This document shows positions 16,760 to 26,325 of a stretch of DNA of 64,000 nt, one piece after another (the stretch's first letter is position 1; every line of letters begins with the position of its first letter). The stretch lies in NCBI GenBank assembly GCA_964486935.1, contig CAZAPG010000021.1, forward strand, positions 1 to 64,000, in the 5' to 3' direction. This DNA is from CAZAPG01 sp964486935 (lineage in GTDB: Bacteria > Chloroflexota > Anaerolineae > 4572-78 > J111). The position numbers and the translations under genes were made by a program. The notes beneath the pieces are model-generated. The model did not search any database. It worked only from the letters and a program-made list of their open reading frames with translations, and was not told where the DNA came from.

Positions 16760-17395
16760 TTAAGGTAACAAGCCCAAACTTTGGCGCAGCAAGACCAATT
16801 CCTGGGGGGTTAAATCGCGCCATTGGCCGGGTTGCAGCTCTCCCAAACTTATCGGCCCAATGGCTATCCGAATAAGCCGCAGGGTGGGGTAGCCTACAGC
16901 CGCGGTCATCCGGCGAACTTGCCGCTTGCGCCCCTCTTGCAGCGTAATTTTTAGCCAGGCGGTTGGCACGCTTTTGCGGTAGCGGATGGGTTCTGAGCGG
17001 GGAAAAATTTCCGGGGCTTCCGGCAATAATTCGGCCTGGGCAGGTTGGGTTTTAACGCCTTTGACTATCACCCCCTGCCTGAGCTGGTTGAGCGCGGCCT
17101 CGTCGGGGATGCGCTCGACCTGCGCCAGATACACTTTTTCTAATTTGTGCCGGGGGTGGGTAACGCGATGCGCCAGCCTGCCATCGGAAGTGAGCAGCAG
17201 CAGCCCTTCGCTATCGTAATCCAGCCGGCCGGCCGCATAGACGCCGGGCACATTTACATAGTCGCCCATGGTGGCCCGGCCTTGCGGGTCGGTAAAAGAG
17301 GTTAATACTTTGTAGGGTTTGCAAAAAATAAGGGTTCGCTGCGGTTTTGTTGGGCGGGGCCGGCGGGGATAATAGCGGCGCTTTTTTTTAGCCAT
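16760..17395 (-). CDS. RsuA/RluE-type rRNA pseudouridine synthase
   Basis: The catalytic motif GRLDYDSEGLLLLTSDG with the essential Asp is present near residue 57, as are LEKVYLAQV and the C-terminal EGRKRQVRRM motif. The protein is 211 residues and starts with a basic tail (MAKKKRRYYPRRPRP) instead of an S4 domain, as in RluE, which modifies 23S rRNA; the target nucleotide here is not assignable with certainty. It overlaps the upstream cupin gene by eight bases, so the two are co-transcribed. Confidence 0.8.
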   Translation of the reverse strand: MAKKKRRYYPRRPRPTKPQRTLIFCKPYKVLTSFTDPQGRATMGDYVNVPGVYAAGRLDYDSEGLLLLTSDGRLAHRVTHPRHKLEKVYLAQVERIPDEAALNQLRQGVIVKGVKTQPAQAELLPEAPEIFPRSEPIRYRKSVPTAWLKITLQEGRKRQVRRMTAAVGYPTLRLIRIAIGPISLGELQPGQWRDLTPQELVLLRQSLGLLP

Positions 17396-17789
17396 TGCTG
17401 CTAACGAGCAGGCGATGCTTCAGGCGTCGCCACCATTTAGCCAGCGCGCGCCGGATGGCGTGGCGGGCGTAAACGTGATTGTGAACGGTTTCTCGCAAAA
17501 TCCAGGGCTGTTCTTTGGCCCGCAAACCGTGGCGGGTGTTGGCCGGCACGCAAATGGTCATGCCCGGCCCCATTTTTATTTCGCGCCCGTTCAGGTAAAA
17601 TATGCCTTCGCCTTCAACCACATCAAATATTTCGGCGTGGTGCGGATGCCGGTGCTCCGGCACTACTGCCCCCGGCTGCAACGATACCAGGCAGGCAATT
17701 ACATCTTGACCCACATAAAAGGGTTTGCTCTGCACCGGCGGGCCGGTTAGCTGCTTGTAATCGGCCAGTTGATGAACCAGTTCTGTCAT
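17388..17789 (-). CDS. Cupin-domain protein
   Basis: This 133-residue single cupin has PEHRHPHHAEIFDVVEGEG, where His and Glu residues form the metal site, and a second motif, PGMTICVPANTRHGLRA. It is a metal-dependent enzyme or binding protein of unknown substrate. It lies in a tight run with the MEMO-family gene (nine bases upstream) and the pseudouridine synthase (overlapping). Confidence 0.75.
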   Translation of the reverse strand: MTELVHQLADYKQLTGPPVQSKPFYVGQDVIACLVSLQPGAVVPEHRHPHHAEIFDVVEGEGIFYLNGREIKMGPGMTICVPANTRHGLRAKEQPWILRETVHNHVYARHAIRRALAKWWRRLKHRLLVSSNG

Positions 17790-17798
17790 AGGCGCGGT

Positions 17799-19016
17799 CT
17801 ACTCCAGCACCAGGCCGCACACCGACACATAGGAGGTGTTGGCGCTATCCGCCGGGCAGCGGTCGTAGGCAATGGGTTGCCCTTTAGATTGTTGCAGCAC
17901 GTCGAGCGTAAAATAAAAGGATGACAGCCCGCAAACGTTGCGCTCGTACTGCCCGTTTTTCATCAGCCTGAAAAAGGCGTCGGCGTTGCCCCCACAAATG
18001 GCGCTCATGAGAAGGTCATCATCGGCTTTCATTTGGGCGTAGGCAGCGGTATCAATGGGGGGCGTGTCGAATGCCGGCCCCAGGTGAGCCAAATCGCCGG
18101 CGGCCACCACCACTGTTCGCCGGCGCTTCATCTCGCTGCGCAGCAGGTCAACAAAGGCCCGGTAGCGGGTTTCGGCTTGAATGCTGGCCCCATCCGTCAT
18201 AAAATGATGGAATGAGCCAACCAAAATGGGCACAACCGGGCAGGGGTTATCGCCGCGAATGTATTGCAGCCAAACCATCGCCAGCTCGATGGAGTGCTCG
18301 CCGCGATGGTGCAGTTCGTCGGCAAAGGCGCTCTCCGGCCCCAGCGCCTGGGCCAGCCGGTCGACCAGGCCGGTATCGGTGGGCATTACCCCCAGCGGCG
18401 AGGCGTAATTTTGGCGGGTCAGGGTAATGGTTCCAAGACCGCCGTTGTGGTCGGTGCCAAAAATAATAACCAGTTCGGCCCGACGCGCAGCCTCGGCGCT
18501 GCTGGCCCAAACCTGGGCGTAAGTAGGGCCGCCGCGCAGGTAGTCAATATGGGGGCTAATGATGCCCCGGCTGTGCGCCGGCGAAGGCGTGACGCCGTTA
18601 ACCTGCCCCATGTAGTCTTGCAACAACCGGCGCAGTTCTTCCGGTTGGGCCGGGTAGGATGGTCCGGCCAGAGCCGGTTGGCGATAGGGTGCGCTGCGGT
18701 ACTCGTCAATGGCCTGCTGCTTGACCTGCCGGTAATGGTCGCTATCCAGCAGCAGGGCCTGGTCAAACTGCTCAATTAAATTTTCAATCATGGCTTTGGG
18801 CAGGCGCAGGCCGTAGCGCACCTCCAGGGCGGCCTTCATTTCCGAGATGGTATGCTCGCCATCGCACAGCATAGCCAGCGGCCCCAGGGCTTGCGGCAGC
18901 ACAATCATGGCCTCGGTCAATTTCAGGCTGTCTTGAATTAAAAAGACCGGCTCGCCCTCATACATAACACGCTGAACGTTGACATTACGGAGTTTGGGTT
19001 TGGTTTGGTGGTTCAT
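17799..19016 (-). CDS. MEMO-family protein (AmmeMemoRadiSam system protein B-like)
   Basis: The N-terminal 110 residues form a small helical domain. The C-terminal 280 residues are a MEMO domain: GIISPHIDYLRGGPTYA, the VIIFGTDHNGG motif, HRGEHSIELAMVWLQYI and GDLAHLGPAF. MEMO proteins share the fold of non-heme iron dioxygenases; bacterial members co-occur with AMMECR1 and radical SAM proteins, neither of which is here. The N-terminal extension is typical of a variant found in Chloroflexota and deltaproteobacteria-like genomes (recollection, not checked). Function is unassigned. Confidence 0.75.
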   Translation of the reverse strand: MNHQTKPKLRNVNVQRVMYEGEPVFLIQDSLKLTEAMIVLPQALGPLAMLCDGEHTISEMKAALEVRYGLRLPKAMIENLIEQFDQALLLDSDHYRQVKQQAIDEYRSAPYRQPALAGPSYPAQPEELRRLLQDYMGQVNGVTPSPAHSRGIISPHIDYLRGGPTYAQVWASSAEAARRAELVIIFGTDHNGGLGTITLTRQNYASPLGVMPTDTGLVDRLAQALGPESAFADELHHRGEHSIELAMVWLQYIRGDNPCPVVPILVGSFHHFMTDGASIQAETRYRAFVDLLRSEMKRRRTVVVAAGDLAHLGPAFDTPPIDTAAYAQMKADDDLLMSAICGGNADAFFRLMKNGQYERNVCGLSSFYFTLDVLQQSKGQPIAYDRCPADSANTSYVSVCGLVLE

Positions 19017-19104
19017 AGGCTATTCAATCTCGTAACAAATTTTGTGCGGGATATGATACCTCAGATAGCATGTCCTGCCAAGCTCAAAAATGTCAGCTAC
19101 AGAT

Positions 19105-19530
19105 TCAATCTGCGTGCCAGGTTTTAACCACCAGCCTAAAAATATCAGATTCGGTGATGATGCCGACAATGCTGCCCTGGTCATCAACTACGGGCAGGCC
19201 GCTCACCTTTTCTTCCAGCATTAATCGGGCGGCCTGCTCGATGGTGGCTTCGGGGCCAATGGTGATAGGGTTTTTGGTCATAATTTTATCAATGGTGAGT
19301 TTAGAGAGCAGGTAGTTCATTTCCCAGATATTCAGGCTTGAGGCGTCCGACGGTTCCGCGCCGCGCACGTCGCCACGGGTAACAATGCCAACCAGCCGGC
19401 CATGTTGTTCTACCGGCAAACGGCGAATGTTGTGGTCATCCATCAGGCGGTGGGCATCGGGCAGGCTGGTTTCGGGGGTAATGGTGATAACTTTTGATGT
19501 CATCCAATCTTTTACTAATTCGTGTTTCAT
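19105..19530 (-). CDS. Protein of two CBS domains
   Basis: The 141 residues consist of a tandem CBS pair: VKDWMTSKVITITPETSL to GIVTRGDVRG, then IDKIMTKNPITIGPEATI to GIITESDIFRL. A CBS pair binds adenosine nucleotides and usually regulates a partner. AAGGAG is nine bases before the ATG. It is divergent from the response-regulator operon, with about 200 bases of shared upstream sequence. Confidence 0.8.
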   Translation of the reverse strand: MKHELVKDWMTSKVITITPETSLPDAHRLMDDHNIRRLPVEQHGRLVGIVTRGDVRGAEPSDASSLNIWEMNYLLSKLTIDKIMTKNPITIGPEATIEQAARLMLEEKVSGLPVVDDQGSIVGIITESDIFRLVVKTWHAD

Positions 19531-19664
19531 AGGTCAAACTCCTTTCATAAAGATTGTTGGTGTTTATATAACTACTTGGAGCAAATAGCAAATTGCCGCC
19601 GGTTGCAGAATAAATTATCTACCTACCGGGGTAAAAACAAGGCGCAATTCAACCACGCCCGGCT

Positions 19665-19692
19665 TTGTAAGCTTCCGCATAGGTGGTATAAT
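19665..19692 (+). promoter_or_regulatory. Probable sigma-70 promoter of the response-regulator operon
   Basis: TTGTAA (19665-19670), 16 bases, then a consensus TATAAT (19687-19692). Initiation near 19699 would give a short leader of about 29 bases before the ATG at 19728. Confidence 0.5.
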
Positions 19693-19727
19693 CAAAAGTT
19701 GAAAATTCTTTGCATAATGGTTGGTTT

Positions 19728-20399
19728 ATGAGCATAAAAGAAATCAGATTGGTTTTGGCAGATGACCATGCGGTAGTGCGCTCCGGCACCCGAGAATTGC
19801 TGGAGCAGGAGCCGGATTTAAAGATTGTGGGCGAGGCTTCCAATGGCGAAGAGGCCGTGCGCATGGCCCAGGAGCTTCAGCCGGATGTGATTGTGATGGA
19901 TGTGCGGATGCCCAAAATGTCGGGCGTAGAAGCAACCCGCCGCATTAAAACTGAATCGCCCGGCGTTAAGGTATTGGTTTTAACCGCCCATGATGATGAC
20001 GAGTATGTGTTTGCCCTGCTTCAGGCCGGCGCTAACGGTTATCTGCTAAAAACCGCAGAAATTGAAGAGTTGGTGCGGGCCATTCGTACGGTTTCGGCCG
20101 GGCAGTCGGCCCTGGCCCCAGAAGTTACCGGCAAGGTGGTGGCCCAATTTACCAGCGGCAAAAGTTTACCCGAAGTGCTCAACGAAAAACAGGACGTTTA
20201 CGACGGTTTGACCGAACGGGAACTGGGTATTTTAGAGCTGGTAGGCAAAGGACTTAGCAACAAACAAATTGGTAAAGAATTATTTATCAGCGACCGTACC
20301 GTGCAGGCGCACCTGTCTAACATTTTTGCCAAGCTGGGCGTCAACTCTCGCACCGAAGCGGTGATGCACGCCGTACGCAAGGGGTGGATTACCGGATAA
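19728..20399 (+). CDS. NarL/LuxR-family response regulator
   Basis: A receiver domain has Asp-Asp at 12-13 and the phospho-acceptor Asp58 in VIVMDVRMPKMSG. It is followed by a LuxR-type DNA-binding domain (about residues 160-212) with LTERELGILELVGKGLSNKQ and RTVQAHLSNIFAKL. It activates or represses transcription on phosphorylation. ATG at 19728 gives a clean receiver start; the upstream in-frame ATG at 19710 is less likely. It is followed six bases later by a solute-binding lipoprotein and then its HK partner, all in one operon. Confidence 0.9.
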   Translation: MSIKEIRLVLADDHAVVRSGTRELLEQEPDLKIVGEASNGEEAVRMAQELQPDVIVMDVRMPKMSGVEATRRIKTESPGVKVLVLTAHDDDEYVFALLQAGANGYLLKTAEIEELVRAIRTVSAGQSALAPEVTGKVVAQFTSGKSLPEVLNEKQDVYDGLTERELGILELVGKGLSNKQIGKELFISDRTVQAHLSNIFAKLGVNSRTEAVMHAVRKGWITG

Positions 20400-20405
20400 A
20401 CGCCA

Positions 20406-21737
20406 ATGCGTCAATTATTAATCCTCATTCTGACGGCTGTATTGGTGATTGGCTGCGCCACGCCGCTATCATTAATTACCGAAGAGGAAGAAGAAACCAA
20501 TCTCAGCAATTTGCCCCCCAGAAACCCCGATATTGTTCTGGATGAACCAATCACGCTGGAAGTCTGGCTAGACCTGGATTTTACCCGCGATACCAGCCTG
20601 TTTGAAGAGATGGCCAGAGATTTTGAAAAAGTGTACCCGGAAGTAGAAGTTAGGATTTTCTCTTTTGTGAGAGAAAGCCTGCCCCAGCGGGTCAAACTAG
20701 AGGTGCAAAGCGGTCTCCCGCCCCAGGTGGTTCAGGGCCACGTTTTTGCCATGGCCGGGCAGGGGCTGGCCGAACCCTTGAGCCAGGAATGGGCCAACTG
20801 GGAAGCCGAAAACCCCCAGGCCGCCAACCAATTTTTGCCCTCGGCGCTAAATGAGGTTACATGGCAAGATGTGCGGTATGGCATTCCGCTTGACATTTAT
20901 ACCCTGGTGCTGCTTTACAACCGCGAGCATTTTGACCAGGCCGGCCTGCCTTACCCCGGCGGCGATTATGATTTTTTCGCCTTGCGAGCCGCCGCCGCCC
21001 AACTTAGCAACCCCCAGGAAAACCGTTACGGGTTGGGGTTAACCACCGACCCCTGGTACGTTTACGCCTGGATTACCGGCGCCGGGGGCAGCTTGCTAAC
21101 CGGCAGCCCGGAAAGCGGCTATACTCTGACTCTCGACTCAAAAACCAATGTTGACGCCCTCACTTTTTTAATCAGCCTGGTAGAAAACGGCTATGCGCCC
21201 CGCCCCACCAGCCGCCCGCGCGATTACGAGGATGCCCGCGAGAAATTTATCAACGGCCAGATTTCTATGTATTTTGGCGAACCGCAAGATATCCACCATA
21301 TCCAGTCAAGTTATCCCGACTTTCCGCTGGGGGTGGCTCAACTCCCCCTGACTCCGGCCCGCGATAGCGCCGCTTCGGTGCTGGGCAGCAGCGGCCTTTT
21401 TATTCCACGGGGAGCGCGCCACCGGGAAATTGCCTTTGAATTTATGAAGTGGGCCACCAGCGACAGGTATGTAATCCCTATGGGGCGGCGGCTGGGCCGT
21501 TTTCCGGCCAAGGTCTGGCTGCGAACCTCGCCCGAATTCACCGAGAATCTGGCTCTTATTCCCTTTTTCAACCAGCTTGATGCGGCTCAACCCTACCGGC
21601 TGGGCCTGTTTCCCGAAGCGGAAGAGGCTTTTACCAACGCCGTAAAAAAATCCTTTTACAATTTGGCTACCCCCACCGAAGCCCTGCAAGAGGCGCAAAT
21701 TATTGGTCAAAACTCAATGGTTGAACCGGCTCCATGA
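20406..21737 (+). CDS. ABC-type solute-binding lipoprotein (family 1) in a two-component operon
   Basis: The signal peptide ends in a lipobox (VIGC, Cys17), followed by an acidic tail (EEEEE region). The mature part matches family 1 (carbohydrate-type) solute-binding proteins: LEVWLDLDFTRD, KVYPEVEVRI, a conserved PLDIYTLVLLYNREHF hinge stretch, and AFEFMKWATSD. No ABC permease or ATPase is encoded here. It sits between a response regulator and a Cache-domain sensor kinase and overlaps the kinase by four bases (ATGA). The likely role is sensory, with ligand-loaded protein touching the kinase's Cache domain; transport with a remote permease is the alternative. Confidence 0.85.
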   Translation: MRQLLILILTAVLVIGCATPLSLITEEEEETNLSNLPPRNPDIVLDEPITLEVWLDLDFTRDTSLFEEMARDFEKVYPEVEVRIFSFVRESLPQRVKLEVQSGLPPQVVQGHVFAMAGQGLAEPLSQEWANWEAENPQAANQFLPSALNEVTWQDVRYGIPLDIYTLVLLYNREHFDQAGLPYPGGDYDFFALRAAAAQLSNPQENRYGLGLTTDPWYVYAWITGAGGSLLTGSPESGYTLTLDSKTNVDALTFLISLVENGYAPRPTSRPRDYEDAREKFINGQISMYFGEPQDIHHIQSSYPDFPLGVAQLPLTPARDSAASVLGSSGLFIPRGARHREIAFEFMKWATSDRYVIPMGRRLGRFPAKVWLRTSPEFTENLALIPFFNQLDAAQPYRLGLFPEAEEAFTNAVKKSFYNLATPTEALQEAQIIGQNSMVEPAP

Positions 21738-23614
21738 GAAAATTTTTGAACAGATTGGGCGTTGGCCGTTTGTATAACGGCATTTACAACTGGATAACCC
21801 AACTGCGCGCTCAGGCTATAGCCTTGATTTTGCTGTTGCTATTGCTAATGACCACCCTGACCGTAGGCGTAGCTTTTTTGGCTTATCGCCAGGTTTCTCA
21901 AACGCTGGCCGAAAGCCGGGACCGGGAGATGGCGATTGTGGGGGCCGAGCGCCTCTCGGAGCAGATGGAAAGCGCCTTGCGCGGCCTTGCCACGCTGGCC
22001 GACCAGCCCGAAATGCAATCTGGAGAGCCAACTCTGCAAGAAGCCACCCTGGAACGCGGGCGCGAACTGGTATCTACCCTTACCAACCGCGATGGCGGCA
22101 TTATTATTTTAGATGCTAACGGCTTTGTTAGCGTTACCCGCCCTTTTCGCCCCGATTTGATTGGCCGCGACCTGTCAACCGAGCCATATTTTATCAAGGC
22201 GCGCGCCCTGCGCACTTTTACCTTTTCAGACATCATCAAAGAACCCGGCACCAATCAAGATGTTATTGTGATTGCCGTGCCCATTATTAACAACTTTACC
22301 GATGAATTTATTGGGGTGATTGCCGGGCGTTTTTATATTCGGTTTCAGGGGCTGGGCCGTGAAATAAAAAAATTGCAGGTAGGCAAACTCGGCACTACCT
22401 ACCTTGTCGACCAAAATGGCCGCGTAATCTACCACCCTATCGACAGCGTTATCGGCCAGGATTTTAGCCAGCGCGAGGCCGTGCAGCGCCTTTTGCGCGG
22501 CGACCGCGAGGGCGCTATTACCAGCCAGGAGAACAATCAACCCAGCACCGTTGAGGGTTACGCCATCGTGCCCATTACCGGCTGGGGGCTCGTCATCGGC
22601 GAGCCGTGGAGCCAGGTGGTAGAACCGGCGCTCATCTCGCTCAGGCCGGTGTTTGTAGTGCTGGTAATTGGCTTGATTCTGGTAGCCAGCGTGGTTAGCC
22701 TGGGCGTTCAGCGCGTCACCGACCCGATTCGTAATCTGGTAACGCAAACCCGCCAGGTGGCCGCCGGCGATTACGACGCCCAGGTAATTCTAAGCAAAAT
22801 TAAAGAAATCAGAGAACTGGGTACAGCCTTTAATGAAATGGTACAGCAAATTGGCAAATATCGAGCCGGTGTGCGCCAGTATGTAGCCGATATTACCAAC
22901 TCGCAAGAGGAAGAGCGCAAACGCATTGCCCGCGAACTGCACGATGACACGGTCCAATCGCTCATTGCCATTGGCCAGCGCATTGAGCTGATAAAAAACA
23001 GTCTGGACGACCCCAACGAAACCCGCACCCGGTTAACCGAACTACGCACAATGGTAACAGGCGCTATTGCCAGCGTGCGCCAGTTCAGCCGAGATTTACG
23101 CCCGCTGGCCCTTGAAGATTTGGGGCTGATGGCGGCTATGCAATATCTGGTCAATAATCTGGCTACCAGCCAGGGCATAGAAGTCAACTTAAAAATAGAT
23201 GGCGACACCGAGGGCCTGAGCAATGATATGGAAGTGGCTATTTATCGCATTTTGCAGGAGGCTCTCAACAACGTTAGAAAACACGCCCACGCTACAAAAG
23301 CCAGCGTAAGGGCCAGGTTTGGCCAAACGCATATCCGCCTGACGGTGGAAGACAACGGGCGGGGCTTTGAAATGCCAGAAGCCATTACCGATTTTGCCAG
23401 CAACGGCAGCTTTGGGGTAATGGGGCTGCAAGAACGCGCCCAACTTTTTGGCGGCGATGTAATCGTAATTTCCGAACCCGGCAAAGGCACCACCGTGCGG
23501 ATGGTGATGCCGCGCCGGTCGCCGCCTCAATTCAGCTTTGATGGTGATAGAGCAACTTCAAAACGAGAACGTACCAGAACCCCCGAACGCCCGGTGATGA
23601 TTGATAAAGTGTAA
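21734..23614 (+). CDS. Cache-HAMP sensor histidine kinase (NarX/DegS class)
   Basis: The 626-residue protein has a first membrane segment (about 26-50), an extracytoplasmic double-Cache domain (about 55-300), a second segment (302-325), HAMP (about 330-380), then a HisKA_3 dimerisation box with phospho-His403 in ARELHDDTVQSL, and an HATPase_c domain with N-box EALNNVRKHAHA, DNGRGF and GVMGLQERA. It phosphorylates the NarL-type regulator two genes upstream. The ligand is unknown; the neighbouring solute-binding lipoprotein is a plausible co-receptor. The stop lies four bases before the convergent DUF2207 stop. Confidence 0.9.
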   Translation: MRKFLNRLGVGRLYNGIYNWITQLRAQAIALILLLLLLMTTLTVGVAFLAYRQVSQTLAESRDREMAIVGAERLSEQMESALRGLATLADQPEMQSGEPTLQEATLERGRELVSTLTNRDGGIIILDANGFVSVTRPFRPDLIGRDLSTEPYFIKARALRTFTFSDIIKEPGTNQDVIVIAVPIINNFTDEFIGVIAGRFYIRFQGLGREIKKLQVGKLGTTYLVDQNGRVIYHPIDSVIGQDFSQREAVQRLLRGDREGAITSQENNQPSTVEGYAIVPITGWGLVIGEPWSQVVEPALISLRPVFVVLVIGLILVASVVSLGVQRVTDPIRNLVTQTRQVAAGDYDAQVILSKIKEIRELGTAFNEMVQQIGKYRAGVRQYVADITNSQEEERKRIARELHDDTVQSLIAIGQRIELIKNSLDDPNETRTRLTELRTMVTGAIASVRQFSRDLRPLALEDLGLMAAMQYLVNNLATSQGIEVNLKIDGDTEGLSNDMEVAIYRILQEALNNVRKHAHATKASVRARFGQTHIRLTVEDNGRGFEMPEAITDFASNGSFGVMGLQERAQLFGGDVIVISEPGKGTTVRMVMPRRSPPQFSFDGDRATSKRERTRTPERPVMIDKV

Positions 23615-23618
23615 ACGG

Positions 23619-25469
23619 CTATTGTTTAGTGTCATCGGCCAGCGAGTCAAAATCAATCTCTTCGTTTATGGGCGCTTTGCTAAATGCCTCGTTAGCGGCT
23701 TTCAAAAAAGCCAGCAGGCCGGGCTGAGTTTGTTTTAACAGCCGGCCATCATTGCCTCCATCGGTGGCCCCTAACCGGCGAATCACGCTCTTGGTTCGCT
23801 GCCTGGCCGGTCTGGGTTGTTCGGCCACCGCAGAGCCGACCCACTCGTGAGAGGCCGCCTGACTCATATCGGGCAATTTTTCCTCGGGAATGCTCCACCA
23901 TTGGGGTGCGGGCGTGTCAACCGCCGCAAATTTGTTCATAAACCCTTGTTCTAAACCAAAGGTTATAGCATACGGCAACAAACGGTCAAAAGCGGGGCGG
24001 TAGCGCTCCGCTGCCTTGGCGTTCATATCATTTATAAAGCGTTTAAATGCCTGCCAGCGAGCCAACGCTTCGGCGCCTTTGGCGGTGGTTTTGGGCAGCG
24101 CGTAACCGGCCGCAATAAATGCCGCTGCGCCAACCGCCAAACTTAAACAAGGCAGCGCCACCGCATACGTTAAACTTGAAAAAATAAGGACCAGCAGTAA
24201 GGCCAGCACAATGCTCATTAACACGCCCGCGCCGCCAAAGGCCATATACTGCCGCCGGGCTGCCTGCGCCTCTTCGGCAAAGTAGCCGCTCTGGGCAATT
24301 TCTAAATTTATTTGATTTTCCAACTCTGGCACAGACATAAAAACGGTTTTTCGAACCGCAGATAACTGGCGTTTTTTGCCGCCCACGTAACCAAAAATTT
24401 TGCCGTACAATATCGACTCGTGAGACTGGGCCGCTTTTCCCTGGTCAACCCCGTACAAATTATAATCTCGCGCCTGTTGGCCGTCATCTTCCAAACCAAT
24501 GGCTCTATCTGGATATATGTTGATGGCCCCTTTGGCAGCCAAATCAATCAGGGTGGCTACCAGATGCCGGGGCCGGGTTTTGCCATCGAGCAACACCCCG
24601 GCCATAGCCGGCGGCAAATCGCCGGGCGGAGATTTAAGATATTTAGGCACGTCGCCTGATGCCCCCGAAACGGTACGAGCTTTATAATACCACCAACCGG
24701 CCGCTGCCAAAGGCCCCGCAAATAACAGCAACAAAGCCAACAGTATAGACCCCCACCGCAGAATTGCGGCAAACTGTCCGGTTTGTTGCCAGGCCGGCGG
24801 CGCTCCCTGCACGATGCCGGCCGGGAATGTCACCGAAATTTCCAGGGTATCGCCCGGCGCAATATTAGTGGCTCTAAAACTGGCCCGGCGGTCATCGGGC
24901 ACAAATTTTTCGGCGGCAATACCGCTGCTCTCCTGAACAAGCTGCTCTCTGGCAACCGGCGAGGGAAAGTTAATGGTAATGGTAGAGTTGGCAATAGTGG
25001 CCGGCGCAGACCAACCAAAAGGCAACCAGTCGATGCGGTTGCCTGTTTCATAAAACTGAACCCCGCCCGTTACAAAATAACGCAACACAAACCGGGTCGA
25101 AGCTGCATTGTTAGGCGGAAAATACAACTGAATGGTGTATTCCCCGCTTGATGAGTCTACCTGAAAAGTGTATGGAGCCTGGGTGTCGGCCTGCTGGTAC
25201 TGCCGCTGGCCATTTGGCCCAAACTCCAGTACCTGCACGTTGCTTATCGAGTCGATTTTATCGGTGGGAATGACCCGGTCAAACGATGTTGCGCCGGCCA
25301 CCATAGCCACCTCGTGAACCTCCTCAACCGAGAGGCCGGAGTTTTGCTGAACGTTTATATTGACATCATAGCGCAACCATCGACTGACACTATGAGACGC
25401 CTTCACCTGGGCCGCGCCAATTAGCAAACAGGTTAACAACAGCAGGCTAATCCAAATTTGTTTTATCAT
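23619..25469 (-). CDS. DUF2207 membrane protein
   Basis: The N-terminus has a signal peptide (to about residue 24), then a beta-rich DUF2207 extracytoplasmic domain (about 30-220). One membrane segment follows near 232-255, then a cytoplasmic region, two close segments near 405-450, and a charged C-terminal tail. GDLPPAMAGVLLDGKTRPRH is typical of the family. Members are predicted membrane proteins of unknown function. The gene is alone on its strand, between two plus-strand genes. Confidence 0.75.
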   Translation of the reverse strand: MIKQIWISLLLLTCLLIGAAQVKASHSVSRWLRYDVNINVQQNSGLSVEEVHEVAMVAGATSFDRVIPTDKIDSISNVQVLEFGPNGQRQYQQADTQAPYTFQVDSSSGEYTIQLYFPPNNAASTRFVLRYFVTGGVQFYETGNRIDWLPFGWSAPATIANSTITINFPSPVAREQLVQESSGIAAEKFVPDDRRASFRATNIAPGDTLEISVTFPAGIVQGAPPAWQQTGQFAAILRWGSILLALLLLFAGPLAAAGWWYYKARTVSGASGDVPKYLKSPPGDLPPAMAGVLLDGKTRPRHLVATLIDLAAKGAINIYPDRAIGLEDDGQQARDYNLYGVDQGKAAQSHESILYGKIFGYVGGKKRQLSAVRKTVFMSVPELENQINLEIAQSGYFAEEAQAARRQYMAFGGAGVLMSIVLALLLVLIFSSLTYAVALPCLSLAVGAAAFIAAGYALPKTTAKGAEALARWQAFKRFINDMNAKAAERYRPAFDRLLPYAITFGLEQGFMNKFAAVDTPAPQWWSIPEEKLPDMSQAASHEWVGSAVAEQPRPARQRTKSVIRRLGATDGGNDGRLLKQTQPGLLAFLKAANEAFSKAPINEEIDFDSLADDTKQ

Positions 25470-25612
25470 TCCCCAACTCCATCCAGTTCTTAAGGCTTGT
25501 TTTTTATTATAACCTCTCCCGGCATCCCCGCACAGAGGACTTTGGCCCTAGTTTTGCATTCAAGGGCTTGATGGTACAATAAGTTGGTTACTTTAAATTT
25601 GGTGATGCTATT

Positions 25613-26296
25613 GTGAGACCTCGTTCCTTTGAAGCCATTATTTTTGACCATGACGGCACCTTGATTGATACCGAAACCCCCGACCTTAAAGCCTGCCAGA
25701 CGCTTTTTGCCGAGCACGGCCTGTCGCTATCCGTAGAAACGTGGGCCGAAAAAATTGTGGGCCGCATGGACGGCTATCACGACCTGTTTGGCGAAGTCAT
25801 CAGGGTTAGCCGCAACGGCGTTACCGCAGCCTCGCTGTGGCAGCGGCTGCGAGAATTATGGCAAATCAACCTTGAAAACGTAGAGCTAATGCCCGGCGTA
25901 GCCAATTTGCTGCCGCAACTCCGGGCGCAGGGCTATCCCCTGGCTGTGGCCACTGCCTCGGATAGAAACTGGACCAGCCGCTGGCTCACCCATTTTAACC
26001 TGCTACCCTATTTTCAGGTAATTGCCACTTCCGATGATGTTATCAACAACAAACCCGCCCCCGATGTTTACCTGTTTGCCGCCCAACAACTGGGCGTGGC
26101 CCCGCAGCGCTGCCTGGTTTTTGAAGATTCGCTGGTTGGCGCAGAAGCAGCCCAATCTGCCGGAATGACCGTTGTGGCCGTACCCAGCCACGTTACCCGC
26201 ACCCTCAATTTTGGCCGGGCCGATGCCGTGGTTCACGGCCTGGAAAACGTATCGTTAGCGTGGGTTGAAGCCTTTGGCAAAACGCTCAATCGCTAA
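25613..26296 (+). CDS. HAD-superfamily hydrolase (beta-phosphoglucomutase-like)
   Basis: The 227-residue protein has the class I HAD motifs: FDHDGTLIDTE (nucleophile and acid Asp), AVATASD (Thr/Ser), and VFEDSLVGAEAAQSAGM (acidic motif), with a helical cap in between. It hydrolyses or isomerises phosphosugars or similar; the substrate is unassigned. The start is GTG, with only a weak ribosome site. A TACAAT box about 35 bases upstream is a possible -10. A GH35-like gene follows 29 bases on. Confidence 0.8.
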   Translation: MRPRSFEAIIFDHDGTLIDTETPDLKACQTLFAEHGLSLSVETWAEKIVGRMDGYHDLFGEVIRVSRNGVTAASLWQRLRELWQINLENVELMPGVANLLPQLRAQGYPLAVATASDRNWTSRWLTHFNLLPYFQVIATSDDVINNKPAPDVYLFAAQQLGVAPQRCLVFEDSLVGAEAAQSAGMTVVAVPSHVTRTLNFGRADAVVHGLENVSLAWVEAFGKTLNR

Positions 26297-26325
26297 ATTC
26301 AAGCGCCCAACCTGGGAGAATGTCT

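Noticed and set aside
4067..23614. TGA reassigned to an amino acid genome-wide
   Set aside because: TGA ends the YqaE-like gene (4231) and the binding-lipoprotein gene (21737) at normal family C-termini, so only context-dependent decoding fits.
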